A stretch of DNA of 46,324 nucleotides from a virus. The notes under the pieces are model-generated. The model was not told the origin of the DNA and did no database searches. It was given only the letters and a program-made list of their open reading frames with translations. The position numbers and the translations under genes are program-made. The DNA is taken from positions 1-46,324 of IMG/VR virus record IMGVR_UViG_3300005578_000002; one strand, written 5' to 3'. Shown one piece after another: positions 7,795 through 14,719 of the stretch (positions within the stretch are counted from its first letter, which is position 1; each line of letters starts with the position of its first letter).

Positions 7795-7960
7795 GGCGGC
7801 CTCCTACTCCGGTCTGCGGGCCGCGCGCGAACAGTGCCCGGAACCGCCTTTCCTGGGCCGCGCGTTCATCAGCGGCGGACCGGGCCTGAGCGAGCAACGT
7901 CCGCAGACGTTGCTCGGCAGCCTCGGTCATTGACCGATCGCCGGCCGAGTCGCCACACAC
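7742..7960 (-). CDS. Small helical protein between terminase and WhiB
   Basis: 72 aa from a GTG at 7960 with GGGAGG six bases upstream; an ATG at 7930 gives 62 aa. Its first part is a charged helix (AAEQRLRTLLAQARSAADER), followed by a Gly/Arg-rich tail that overlaps the WhiB start by 53 bp. The middle of the frame has G/C-rich third positions, supporting a real gene. No family recognised. Confidence 0.6.
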   Translation of the reverse strand: MCGDSAGDRSMTEAAEQRLRTLLAQARSAADERAAQERRFRALFARGPQTGVGGRRGVPVFPVEAAGRVPGR

Positions 7961-7971
7961 CGCAGGCCTCC

Positions 7972-8685
7972 CTATCCGGTCCCGGTCAGTAGCCGCAGAT
8001 GCCGAGGCGCGGCCTCGACCAGCGCGGCGTTGAACACCTCGGCCAGGCCCTCGGTCAGCCCGGCCTCGCGTAGTGCCGCCAGGATCGACTCGGCGATGCC
8101 CCGGATCGCGTCCGCGACGACCTGGCCCTGCTGCTCGGCCAACCGGACCCGGCGCTCTTCGATCCCGGCCGAGATCGCCTCCGCCGCGCAATGCACCAGC
8201 ATCCGCGACGCTTCGCGGTGCAGCTTGATCCAGGCGTGCTCACCCGCCGCGTACGTGGCGCCCTTGCCCTCGCCGGTCCTCTTCTGCGTCCGGCCCCAGA
8301 TCATCGCCTCCGGCTGCAGCTGCGCGACCTTCTGCCGGTAGAACAGCTCCAGCCCGGCCCACAGGTGCACCTGCCCGATCACCGCCTCGGTAGCGTTCAC
8401 CTCGACCGGGACACCCCACCGCATCGCCAGCCGCCTCGCCTTCGTCTCAGCCTTCCGCCGCACGCCGCCGGCCAGCCCGTTCGGGGTCTTCCCGCCGTGG
8501 CTGCGGCACTTCGACTGGTTCTTCATCGCCGGCTGCGTACAGGGCGGCTGCTGGTCCGGCGGGAAGAACACCCGCTTGCCGGTGGTCTCGTCCCGGTACC
8601 CGGAGCGGTGGCCGGTGCAGCACCGGTCGTCCGGGATGTTCGGGACGTGGCACACGTGCACCTGCCCGCACTTGGCGCAGGCCAT
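7972..8685 (-). CDS. Terminase small subunit (putative)
   Basis: 237 aa, two genes upstream of the large subunit. It opens with a cysteine/histidine-rich zinc-binding head (CAKCGQVHVCHVP, CCTGHRSGYR) and the segment KCRSHGGKTPNG followed by a basic helix (RRKAETKARRLAMRWG). That CR.HGG plus basic-helix combination is common in actinophage small terminases, which recognise the packaging site. The rest is helical (QVHLWAGLELFYRQKVAQLQ) and suits an oligomeric ring. The alternative, a separate DNA-binding protein, cannot be excluded. TGATG overlap with the gene before. Confidence 0.75.
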   Translation of the reverse strand: MACAKCGQVHVCHVPNIPDDRCCTGHRSGYRDETTGKRVFFPPDQQPPCTQPAMKNQSKCRSHGGKTPNGLAGGVRRKAETKARRLAMRWGVPVEVNATEAVIGQVHLWAGLELFYRQKVAQLQPEAMIWGRTQKRTGEGKGATYAAGEHAWIKLHREASRMLVHCAAEAISAGIEERRVRLAEQQGQVVADAIRGIAESILAALREAGLTEGLAEVFNAALVEAAPRHLRLLTGTG

Positions 8686-8957
8686 CAGTTGAGCCAGTCG
8701 CGGTCGCGGTCCTCGGCCAGCCAGGGGGCGAGCTTGACCGCCGCCCGTTCCCGGCCAGCCATGATCGCGCCAGCCAGCCTGTTGCGGAGCATCGCGCGCC
8801 GGGACAGCGGCGGCCGCGGCGGGTAGACCGGCTCCGGCATCAGGTCACTGATGCCGCGCTGTTCCTCGACCAGCCGCAGTGTCCGGCGGGCGACGCGGTC
8901 CGGGTCGGTGAGCCAGCGGTCCAAGGGCAGCGGTTCAGCGTTCACCGTCTCGCTCAC
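8685..8957 (-). CDS. Hypothetical basic/acidic protein upstream of small terminase
   Basis: 90 aa, GTG start overlapping the previous stop (GTGA). Arg-rich helix in the middle (LSRRAMLRNRLAGAIMAGRERAAVK) after a proline-rich loop (MPEPVYPPRPP). No family recognised. The coupled position suggests it belongs to the packaging operon. Confidence 0.7.
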   Translation of the reverse strand: MSETVNAEPLPLDRWLTDPDRVARRTLRLVEEQRGISDLMPEPVYPPRPPLSRRAMLRNRLAGAIMAGRERAAVKLAPWLAEDRDRDWLN

Positions 8958-9175
8958 GGCATCGGCTCCAGCTCATGCACGTACCCGCCCACCAGCGGCC
9001 CCACCAGGTAGCGGCGGACACCGCCAGCCGTCGTCACCGTCAGCAGGTCGCCCTCGATGCTAACCACGTCGTCGCAATCCCCCGCCTCGGCCATGTCCAG
9101 AAGCATAGGGCTGACGTAGAGGTGGCCGCCGTCCCGGAACAACGGCCGGCCGTCGCCTGACCGGATCACGATCAT
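8954..9175 (-). CDS. Hypothetical protein, first clear gene of the late operon
   Basis: 73 aa, beta-prone (MIVIRSGDGRPLFRDGGHLYVS, then VVSIEGDLLTVTTAGGVRRYLVG). It has the appearance of a small SH3/beta-barrel-like protein but no recognised family. GGGGG precedes its ATG. It is the first well supported gene after a gene-poor region and probably near the late promoter. Confidence 0.7.
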   Translation of the reverse strand: MIVIRSGDGRPLFRDGGHLYVSPMLLDMAEAGDCDDVVSIEGDLLTVTTAGGVRRYLVGPLVGGYVHELEPMP

Positions 9176-9564
9176 GACGCCCCCAGAAAGTGTGCGGGTC
9201 AGCGCCGGCTGGTCGAGGGACCGCCGAACCGTCTGTCGCCGGTCAATCCTGCCAGCAAGGCGCTGGCCTCAGCCGGGCGGGTGCTCGGTGGCTCGGCCGC
9301 GCGGCTACGCCTCTAGCCGCCGGTGTCCGGGCATGGCGACTCGCGGCGAAATGTAGCCCACGATCCACGGTCAGCGCAAACACCCGCTTCACGGCGCGGC
9401 GTGTTAGGCCTTCTGGGTGACTCCACCGGTTGGTTATCGGCGGGCCATCGGGTGCAAAGCACGTTGGGCGCCGTCCCCTACTCCCGGAGTCGTCGCGGTG
9501 GGAATCGTGGCCACGTCCACCACTCGCTTACGCGCCCAGAAGGCTGTGAGCAGACTACCAGTCC
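9176..9564 (-). promoter_or_regulatory. Gene-poor leader of the late operon with candidate promoter
   Basis: About 390 bp with no convincing gene except a weak 44-aa ORF at its upstream end. On the minus strand a TTGCGC and a TACATT spaced by 18 bp (9343-9384 region) are the best -35/-10 pair. A second TTGACC lies nearer the first gene (about 9252-9257) without a good -10. As the only long gap before the late genes it is the natural place for the late promoter, but neither box pair is strong. Confidence 0.35.
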
Positions 9565-9568
9565 TCAC
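9434..9568 (-). CDS. Possible 44-aa ORF coupled by GTGA
   Basis: GTG at 9568 overlaps the stop of the zinc-ribbon gene (GTGA), the junction used throughout this genome, and the frame stays open for 44 codons (VRTGSLLTAFWARKRVVDV...). Against it: third-position G/C is clearly lower than in neighbours and there is no family signature. It may be a remnant. Confidence 0.3.
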   Translation of the reverse strand: MRTGSLLTAFWARKRVVDVATIPTATTPGVGDGAQRALHPMARR

Positions 9569-10191
9569 GGCGCGGCGAGCTTCTCCTGCTCCCGGCTCAC
9601 CCTGAGCATCTCCCGCAGCACCGGCAGCGTGTCGTTATCCCACGAGCGCGGCATGCCCGACTCCTCACCCGCCGCCCGGCACTGCGCGTTCGAACACCAC
9701 GCCCGGAAATCAGCGTCCCGCCGGTTCCACATCAACGACTCCCGGCCGCAGAACGGGCACGCCGCCCCGCGCATCGGCGCCGGCGGGTCGTCCCAGCCGG
9801 TCACCTCCCGAGCCACCTGCCAGAGCGGCTCGAGCTCGCCGGCCAGCCGCTGCAAGTCATGGTCGCTGCAGCCCGGGACCTGGCCCTTGACCGCCAGCAG
9901 GTGCCCCCTGATCGAGGCACGCCGCAGCCCGAACACCGTGCACCAGCGGCGGCCGAACTCATCCAGCTGCCGCAACACCACGATCGGCGACAGGCGGGCA
10001 GCCGGCCGCGACTCGAACGACTTACCGCCCTCAGCCTGCCCGTTATCGCCACCAGGCTCCACCGCCGCCGCCAACGCGTCCAGCAGCGACGGCAGCACAT
10101 GCTGATGCAGCCCCTTGCCGATACCCCGGCCCTCAGCGTCCTCGAACTCGACCACCCGCCGCGGCTCGGTCAGCTCCTCCAACCAGTCCAT
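9565..10191 (-). CDS. Zinc-ribbon phage protein of unknown function
   Basis: 208 aa from the ATG at 10191, which has GGTGGAG upstream; an in-frame GTG at 10272 would give 235 aa. The N-terminal two thirds are helical (MDWLEELTEPRRVVEFEDAE ... VVLRQLDEFGRRWCTVFGLR). The C-terminal third has a zinc ribbon: CPFCGRESLMWNRR ... WCSNAQC. Actinophages often encode such proteins in the replication/recombination half; function is unknown. It is the last clear gene of the early block before the late leader. Confidence 0.75.
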   Translation of the reverse strand: MDWLEELTEPRRVVEFEDAEGRGIGKGLHQHVLPSLLDALAAAVEPGGDNGQAEGGKSFESRPAARLSPIVVLRQLDEFGRRWCTVFGLRRASIRGHLLAVKGQVPGCSDHDLQRLAGELEPLWQVAREVTGWDDPPAPMRGAACPFCGRESLMWNRRDADFRAWCSNAQCRAAGEESGMPRSWDNDTLPVLREMLRVSREQEKLAAP

Positions 10192-10305
10192 CAGCTCGTT
10201 CTCCACCAGCACCCGATCCCGCGACCCACCACCGGAAGCATCAGCCACGAGCAGAAGACTAACCGGCCCCACACACAGACACCGGCCAGGACGCGCAGAC
10301 CCCTG

Positions 10306-10429
10306 CTAGTTCCGCATTTGCGGATCACGAATGCCCGACTCCGCCCCGATACAGCCCGGTCTGTGGACCGTCTCCCGCCCCTGGCCGACCCTGACCCACG
10401 ACCGGAAACCGCCGCATCTGAGGAACTAG
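10306..10429. repeat. Long-armed inverted repeat (CTAGTTCC...TGCGG)
   Basis: Positions 10306-10323 (CTAGTTCCGCATTTGCGG) recur inverted at 10412-10429 with 15 of 18 bases matching. The left arm contains a palindrome (CCGCA-TT-TGCGG). The 234-bp gap between 10191 and 10426 has no other feature. It could be an operator pair or loop site. Confidence 0.4.
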
Positions 10430-10569
10430 GCCTGCCGAAGGCTCCCCGCTGCCGGTGCCTTCGCCGAAGGATCGACAACGGCCTCCGCTCCGGTCAGAGC
10501 AGCCCTGTAGGCCACTGCGGCTTGCCATTCGGCGATCTGCTCGTCTGTGAGCGGTACCCGCTCAGCCAT
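10426..10569 (-). CDS. 47-aa hypothetical protein
   Basis: Starts MAERVPLTDEQIAEWQAAVA. The ATG overlaps the stop of the previous gene by eight bases (ATGGCTGA). Acidic N-terminal helix, Ala-rich C-terminus. Its first codons share a 17-bp palindromic block with the start of the preceding gene, suggesting local duplication. No family recognised. Confidence 0.6.
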   Translation of the reverse strand: MAERVPLTDEQIAEWQAAVAYRAALTGAEAVVDPSAKAPAAGSLRQA

Positions 10570-10722
10570 AGCAACCAGCCTCCGATCCGCGTTGACCTGC
10601 GGTACGTGAGCGGAACTCCCGGCACGGGCACTCGTAGCAGCCACCGCCTACAAGCCAGCTCTCGTGCTCATCCAGCCGATGCCCACAGTGCGGATCGGCG
10701 CAGACCGTGAGCGGTACCCGCT
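10550..10722. repeat. Two copies of a 17-bp palindrome (TGAGCGG-TAC-CCGCTCA)
   Basis: The block TGAGCGGTACCCGCTCA occurs at about 10550 and about 10707, each overlapping the first codons of a small gene and coding for ERVPLT in both. It is a perfect dyad, so it may be an operator as well as coding sequence. The direct protein duplication is certain; the regulatory role is inference. Confidence 0.55.
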
Positions 10723-10738
10723 CAACCGGGCCGGTCAC
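10562..10738 (-). CDS. Zinc-binding microprotein (58 aa)
   Basis: GTG start overlapping the previous stop (GTGA). Cys/His spacing CADPHCGHRLDEH ... CYECPC gives at least four metal ligands, a knuckle-type zinc site. One of a series of small zinc proteins in this half of the genome. Function unknown; DNA or protein binding is likely. Confidence 0.6.
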   Translation of the reverse strand: MTGPVERVPLTVCADPHCGHRLDEHESWLVGGGCYECPCREFRSRTAGQRGSEAGCYG

Positions 10739-10887
10739 GGCTCGTCCGTCCAGTAACCGTGATCAGGGCACCGCCAGGTCAGGATAGCCTTGCCCTCGAC
10801 ATAGCCGGGACGGCAGCGCATCGAATGGCCGCAGGTCGGGCACGGCCGCATTCGGAAGCGCGTCAATCGGACCGCCTGGTCAGCCAT
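10735..10887 (-). CDS. Zinc-ribbon microprotein (50 aa)
   Basis: MADQAVRLTRFRMRPCPTCGHSM... with a second Cys site in TWRCPDHG: C-x2-C plus C-x2-H, a minimal zinc ribbon. Starts at the ATG at 10887, inside the end of the preceding gene. Function unknown. Confidence 0.65.
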   Translation of the reverse strand: MADQAVRLTRFRMRPCPTCGHSMRCRPGYVEGKAILTWRCPDHGYWTDEP

Positions 10888-11128
10888 GCTCGGCCTCCTG
10901 TCCGGACAGCGCCCGTTCCAGCCTCTCCAGCCGGCCATCAGGCTGCGAGATGACCTCACCGACTTCCTGCTGATAGTCGAGCGCGTCCAGGCTCGCTGAG
11001 CCGTCGTCCAGTCGCCACACAACCAGGGCGAGTCCTCGATACCGGGGATGGTCGCTGCGTCCAATGAACGTCGCCGATCGGTGCGCGACGGCCACGACGT
11101 CGCCACCGATCAGGTCACACACTCTCAT
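10880..11128 (-). CDS. Hypothetical protein (82 aa)
   Basis: N-terminal strand-rich region (MRVCDLIGGDVVAVAHRSATF, RGLALVVWRLDDGS), then a charged helix (GRLERLERALSGQEAEHG). Start overlaps the previous gene. No family recognised. Confidence 0.65.
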   Translation of the reverse strand: MRVCDLIGGDVVAVAHRSATFIGRSDHPRYRGLALVVWRLDDGSASLDALDYQQEVGEVISQPDGRLERLERALSGQEAEHG

Positions 11129-11367
11129 TCGCTGGCCTCCTGTCCGGTAGGAACCGACCGGGCCGAATGAGCTAGCAGCCAATCGCGGGCTGCGTCAGTC
11201 GCCCGTTCGAACCGCGTCCAATTGTTCGTGCTGCGCGCCCACCGTCGAGCGGACCGCCAGGGCCGGTCGAAGCCGGGCACACGGGTAGGTATCCGATCCC
11301 AGCACGGGTCGCAGCAGAGGATGTTGTCAGCTACCTGCGAACCGCAAGCGCCTGGGCAGTCCTTCAT
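11125..11367 (-). CDS. Cysteine-rich small protein (80 aa)
   Basis: N-terminal cysteines C4, C8, then CCDPC (MKDCPGACGSQVADNILCCDPCWDRIP) give a likely zinc site. The rest is a basic, Trp/Arg-rich helix (RPWRSARRWARSTNNWTRFERATDAARDWLLAH). Probably nucleic-acid binding. No family recognised. Confidence 0.65.
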   Translation of the reverse strand: MKDCPGACGSQVADNILCCDPCWDRIPTRVPGFDRPWRSARRWARSTNNWTRFERATDAARDWLLAHSARSVPTGQEASE

Positions 11368-12491
11368 CGCTCCTCCGGCTGTGCGGCGGGTGCCGGGGAA
11401 GCCGCGCGTTCGGCAGCCTCAGCGACGCGGATCGCGTGCAGCAACTCGTCAGCCAAGCACCAGCGGCAGTATTCGTCGTCGCACTCCTTGCGACTCGCCA
11501 CGAAGGCTCTCAGCGCCAGCTTCAAAGCCGCTTGAGGCTCGTCCGGCTCGGTTGGGGTAGCTACCGGAGAAGCCGCGAGAGCGTCGAGGATAGGCCGGTC
11601 GGCAGCAGCGCGGGCCGCCAGCCGGGCTGCGAATGCCGGGTCAGCTCGACGCTCAGCGATCGCCTCGGCAAGCCCTTCCGGATGGGTTGGGGTAGCTACC
11701 GGGCCGGGGCATCGCTCGGCTTTGCCGTTTTGGACTGGCCACCACGGATGCGGTACCTCCAGACCGTGCTCGCACGTTGGCGGGGTAGCTACCGGAACAG
11801 AACCGGCGGCCAACCGGCTCGAGTCGGGCTCAGGCTCGGGCTCGCCAGTGATCGCGCGCCGGGTCGAGCATGGCCACAGGAACCGCACCCCGTCGCCGTG
11901 GCGGCAGCGGCCACAGGCGAGGCGCTGGACTCCGCCCCACATCTCGACTGTCTGCCAGTGATCGGGCAGCACTGCGTCCGCGAGCCGCTGCCGTTCGGCG
12001 GCTACCGCCTCAGCACGGACGCGAGCGCACTCCTCATCGATCAACTGCTGCGTATAGTCGTTCGCCTCGGCCACGACCGTGGAAGCCGGATAGGTGGGGT
12101 AACTCAGCTTCCCGCCCGTCAACTCGCAGTAGACGACCGAAGCCGTGTGAGCGATCTGCTGGCAGTCCTCACGCGCGCACTCGCCCACGGCCGCCTCAGC
12201 ACGGACACGGGCAGCGATCAACTCTTCGTACGCCGACCTGGCACCCGCGACAGCCAAGTCACTCTGCTGCCGCACCGCTATCCGCAACTCATGCCAAGCT
12301 CTCTCGATCGCCGCGTCGTCTGGTGGCTCAACCATCACTCGTGATTCGTCGCTGTTCACCGCCAACACCGCCTTCCGCACCTCGGGCACACTCCGGGCTG
12401 AACCAGCACGCTCCCGGTTGAGTAGTCGAGCGAGCGGGTGGAGGCCGAGTCGGCACATGATGCGGTGCAGCCACTTCATCGGGTTATCCAC
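11364..12491 (-). CDS. Large hypothetical protein with repeated PVATP linkers
   Basis: 375 aa, among the longer unknowns. A basic start (MKWLHRIMCRLGLHPLARLL) leads into long helices (ELIAARVRAEAAVGECARED, QQLIDEECARVRAEAVAAER) that look like coiled coil. Then comes a Cys-rich patch (CGRCRHGDG) and a low-complexity middle with three PVATP linkers, each preceding a short unit. The end has C..EYCRWCLADELLHAIRVAE. It looks like a modular protein with repeats grown by duplication. No family recognised. Confidence 0.7.
   Translation of the reverse strand: MDNPMKWLHRIMCRLGLHPLARLLNRERAGSARSVPEVRKAVLAVNSDESRVMVEPPDDAAIERAWHELRIAVRQQSDLAVAGARSAYEELIAARVRAEAAVGECAREDCQQIAHTASVVYCELTGGKLSYPTYPASTVVAEANDYTQQLIDEECARVRAEAVAAERQRLADAVLPDHWQTVEMWGGVQRLACGRCRHGDGVRFLWPCSTRRAITGEPEPEPDSSRLAAGSVPVATPPTCEHGLEVPHPWWPVQNGKAERCPGPVATPTHPEGLAEAIAERRADPAFAARLAARAAADRPILDALAASPVATPTEPDEPQAALKLALRAFVASRKECDDEYCRWCLADELLHAIRVAEAAERAASPAPAAQPEER
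11556..11793. repeat. Three copies of GGTAGCTACC inside a coding region
   Basis: The palindromic decamer GGTAGCTACC, in the larger context GGGGTAGCTACCGG, occurs at 11556-11565, 11691-11700 and 11784-11793. Each encodes the VAT of a PVATP linker. Spacing is 135 and 93 bp. Confidence 0.8.
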
Positions 12492-12497
12492 GGCCGG

Positions 12498-12665
12498 TCA
12501 CCGCCCGGTCAGGGCACGGAACAACGCCCTCGTCAACCCCCGCCGGACCAGCCGCCTGGCCAGCACCGGCATGCCCCGCTGCGCCGCGGAGATGTCGCCG
12601 GCGGTCCGGGATACCAGATGCGCATCCCGGGACAACCGGCGCCACGGATCACGCCTACGCGCCAT
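12498..12665 (-). CDS. Arginine-rich small protein (55 aa)
   Basis: MARRRDPWRRLSRDAHLVSR ... VLARRLVRRGLTRALFRALTGR: about one residue in four is Arg. Start ATG at 12665 has GGAGGAGG at ideal spacing inside the end of the preceding gene. Likely binds nucleic acid or membrane phosphate. No family recognised. Confidence 0.6.
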   Translation of the reverse strand: MARRRDPWRRLSRDAHLVSRTAGDISAAQRGMPVLARRLVRRGLTRALFRALTGR

Positions 12666-12909
12666 CAGAGTCCTCCTCCGGTGGAATCTTCCAGCCCCCG
12701 AGCCGTCGGGTGCCCCACGGTTGGCCGTCCGGGCTGCGGACCTCACGCAACGTGGCATCGGTCAGCGCCTCCTCCCGCTCGGCGATGGCCGCGCGCAGCT
12801 CAGCCTCGGTGGCGTACCGCTCGGTCCAGTCACCGCCGCCGAAACCGCAGGTGCACCAGTCGGCCTCCCATGCGCGCGCGGCCACCCCATCGGTCGGCTG
12901 GTCCGTCAT
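12655..12909 (-). CDS. Hypothetical protein (84 aa)
   Basis: ATGA overlap with the preceding gene. Contains a Trp/Cys patch (WEADWCTCGFGGGDWTERY) followed by an acidic helix (ATEAELRAAIAEREEALTDATL). No family recognised. Confidence 0.65.
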   Translation of the reverse strand: MTDQPTDGVAARAWEADWCTCGFGGGDWTERYATEAELRAAIAEREEALTDATLREVRSPDGQPWGTRRLGGWKIPPEEDSDGA

Positions 12910-13109
12910 CTCACTACGGTCCCAGTGAGCACGGCGTCCATCGTGCGGACGTAACGCCAAGGGTTCACCTCGCGGCCGACCGTCCAGCAGGATCGGCCAG
13001 CGTAGAGCTTGCGAGCCATCTCAGCGGCGTGGTCAGGACTCGTGGCCGGCACCACCTCGGTCGTGCCGTCTTCCCACTCAACCATCAGGCCATACTCGGT
13101 GCCGGTCAT
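12906..13109 (-). CDS. Small protein at the head of a promoter-B operon (67 aa)
   Basis: MTGTEYGLMVEWEDGTTEVVP..., a small strand-strand-helix protein. Start at the ATG at 13109, the first one after promoter B and its CCTGGCAG leader with GGAAG ribosome-binding site. Longer in-frame starts would place the promoter inside the gene. No family recognised. Confidence 0.7.
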   Translation of the reverse strand: MTGTEYGLMVEWEDGTTEVVPATSPDHAAEMARKLYAGRSCWTVGREVNPWRYVRTMDAVLTGTVVR

Positions 13110-13123
13110 CGGGTGCTCTCTTC

Positions 13124-13139
13124 CTGCCAGGGAATCGGT
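13124..13139 (-). promoter_or_regulatory. Start-associated leader element copy (ACCGATTCCCTGGCAG)
   Basis: One of nine copies. Lies 15 bp before the ATG at 13109 and runs directly into the ribosome-binding site GGAAGAG. Follows promoter B. Confidence 0.75.
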
Positions 13140-13155
13140 TTCTCTTGCAAGAGAG

Positions 13156-13190
13156 ACGCTACCCGCCCAACACCCCGGAATCAATAGTTG
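13156..13190 (-). promoter_or_regulatory. Promoter B: AACTATTGATT, 17-bp spacer, TAGCGT
   Basis: Minus strand. -35 TTGATT (13184-13179), spacer 17, -10 TAGCGT (13161-13156). Shares the AACTATTGA extended -35 with promoters A, C and D and the same -10 as A. It drives the gene at 13109. Confidence 0.75.
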
Positions 13191-13195
13191 GTGGG

Positions 13196-13417
13196 TTAGG
13201 TGTCCAACCCTGCCGCCCGGCAACGCCGCTCCCACCGCGACAACAGCTCCCCCAGGCCCCACCTGCGGAGCCGGGTCGCCAGCGTCGCCGGCCCCACGTC
13301 CAGCCGGCGGCAGATTTCACCGGCAGGCAGCCCGGCGTCCAGCAGCACCCGGAACTCCTCCAGGAACACCAGACGGGCCGATTCCGGGTCGGCCACGTCA
13401 GCCAGCGAGGCCGTCAC
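13196..13417 (-). CDS. Small helix-turn-helix protein
   Basis: 73 aa, GTG start coupled by GTGA. Central HTH-like segment: LLDAGLPAGEICRRLDVGPATLATRLRRWGL, with an acidic helix before and a basic one after. It is the last gene before promoter B, and is therefore a candidate for the protein that acts on the shared promoters or leaders. The HTH call is by pattern. Confidence 0.65.
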   Translation of the reverse strand: MTASLADVADPESARLVFLEEFRVLLDAGLPAGEICRRLDVGPATLATRLRRWGLGELLSRWERRCRAAGLDT

Positions 13418-14142
13418 CGCGTGTCTACCGCGGTCGTTGAGCGGCGTACCGGCCAGGACCCGTCTATCACCGCGTCCGGCTGCCGCTCCGGTGCCTTGGT
13501 CCGCAGGTAGTGCTGGAAGTCGGCCGCCCAGTCAGCCCGCCACCGAGCCTGCAACGCGTCGAGCTCGCCCAGGTCGGCATCCCGGACCTGCGGGTACACC
13601 TGCGCCAGCCGCCACGCCACCCGGGCAGCGGCGATGCAGTCGCCGGCCGCTGAGTGCGCATCTTCGAGCCGTACCCGGTAGTGCTGGCACAAGTCGGCCA
13701 AGGTCCGCTTCCCGCGCCGCCACTTGTCCAGGGTTTTGTCGATCACCATCGGGTCCACGACGTGCCCCACCTCGCCGAGCCCGTAGCCGCAGTGCCGGAG
13801 GAGTTCCCGGTCCAGCACGGTCAGGTCGTACGGGGCGTTCATGATGACCACCGGGAACCCGAGGCCCCAGATCCCGGTCAGCGTCGAGTGGATGTCCTTG
13901 ACCGCCAGGTGCGGCGCCAGGCCGTGCGCCCGGACGTGGGCGGTGGTGATGCCGTGCACCGCCGTAGCCTCCTCCGGGATATCCATCCCCGGATCGACCA
14001 GCCACTGCGACACCACCGGCTCGGCGTCCGGGCGGATCAGCGTCGCGCACGCCTGCACGATCCGCGCCGACTCCGGATCCGGGCCGGTCGTCTCGGTATC
14101 GAAGGCCAGCATCGGGCCCTGCCACCAGCGGCCGGCGGTCAT
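13414..14142 (-). CDS. DnaQ-like 3'-5' exonuclease
   Basis: 242 aa with all DEDDh motifs: Exo I LAFDTETTGPDPESARIVQ, Exo II around MNAPYDLTVLDREL, Exo III EDAHSAAGDCIAAARVAW (His then Asp five residues later). These two-metal exonucleases proofread or trim DNA 3' ends. It is the second of two DnaQ-like proteins here, separated by a RusA-like resolvase. ATG overlaps the preceding mini-ORF (ATGA). The C-terminal 60 residues (QARWRADWAADFQHYLRTKA) are an extra helical tail. Confidence 0.9.
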   Translation of the reverse strand: MTAGRWWQGPMLAFDTETTGPDPESARIVQACATLIRPDAEPVVSQWLVDPGMDIPEEATAVHGITTAHVRAHGLAPHLAVKDIHSTLTGIWGLGFPVVIMNAPYDLTVLDRELLRHCGYGLGEVGHVVDPMVIDKTLDKWRRGKRTLADLCQHYRVRLEDAHSAAGDCIAAARVAWRLAQVYPQVRDADLGELDALQARWRADWAADFQHYLRTKAPERQPDAVIDGSWPVRRSTTAVDTR

Positions 14143-14219
14143 CGGGACGCCACTACCATCGAGATGGCGAGGTGGGTGATGCCTTTCGCGGCGCCGGGCT
14201 GCACCGTGAACCGGGTCAT
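14139..14219 (-). CDS. 26-aa mini-ORF duplicating the RusA C-terminus
   Basis: ATG at 14219 overlaps the RusA stop (ATGA), and its own stop overlaps the DnaQ start (ATGA). The peptide begins MTRFTVQPGAAKGITHLAIS and matches the end of the RusA-like protein (KFAVNPRAGKGVTHLTMT) at about half of its positions. It looks like a diverged tandem copy of the last strand-turn-strand of the resolvase kept as its own coupled gene. Confidence 0.6.
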   Translation of the reverse strand: MTRFTVQPGAAKGITHLAISMVVASR

Positions 14220-14719
14220 GATCGGCCCGGCTCGACCGTCGTCATCGTCAGGTGTGTGACGCCTTTACCTGCACGTGGGTTGACAGCGAATTTGACGCCG
14301 AGGTCCGAGCCACCGCCGAAATCGATAGCCCCGGCCCGATCATCGAGAATCACCCCGGCCTTTTGGAGCGCGTCCGGGACGAAATTCCAGAGGCAGTTCG
14401 AGTAATTCTGCGGATCGCGCCGTGCGTTGGTCCTGAACACCAGCATCGCCGCGAGGCCGATCCGGGGTGAACGCGGAATCTGCAGGGCTTTGCATTCGGC
14501 GATTACTGCGTTCATCCATTTCCATTTGCAGCTGGATTTCCACGCAATCGGCCATCCATCGTATTTGTTTTTCGATGGCGGCAGGAAAGGTAGACGAATA
14601 TGGTAAGTAACCAAATCGTCCTTGCTTGTCACGTCGAACGGTATCGCCAGCTGCGGGGTGGACGTGATCACCGTCCCGTCGCCAGGACGCTGCGTCAGCC
14701 ACACCCGGCGCTCGGTCAT
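14216..14719 (-). CDS. RusA-like Holliday junction resolvase
   Basis: 167 aa from the ATG at 14719 (ATGA with the previous gene). RusA-type landmarks: LPFLPPSKNKYDGWPIAW near the N-terminus, then RRDPQNYSNCLWNFVPDALQ and KAGVILDDRAGAIDFGGGSD, holding the Asp/Asn metal ligands and the DD pair. RusA cleaves Holliday junctions formed in replication and recombination. The gene is visibly more AT-rich than its neighbours (for example around 14500-14610), suggesting later acquisition. Confidence 0.8.
   Translation of the reverse strand: MTERRVWLTQRPGDGTVITSTPQLAIPFDVTSKDDLVTYHIRLPFLPPSKNKYDGWPIAWKSSCKWKWMNAVIAECKALQIPRSPRIGLAAMLVFRTNARRDPQNYSNCLWNFVPDALQKAGVILDDRAGAIDFGGGSDLGVKFAVNPRAGKGVTHLTMTTVEPGRS

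Noticed and set aside
9255-9275. GCTGGCAGGATTGACC on the minus strand, mixing both regulon elements
   Set aside because: The order is reversed (element before the -35) and spacing to a start is too long, so not counted.
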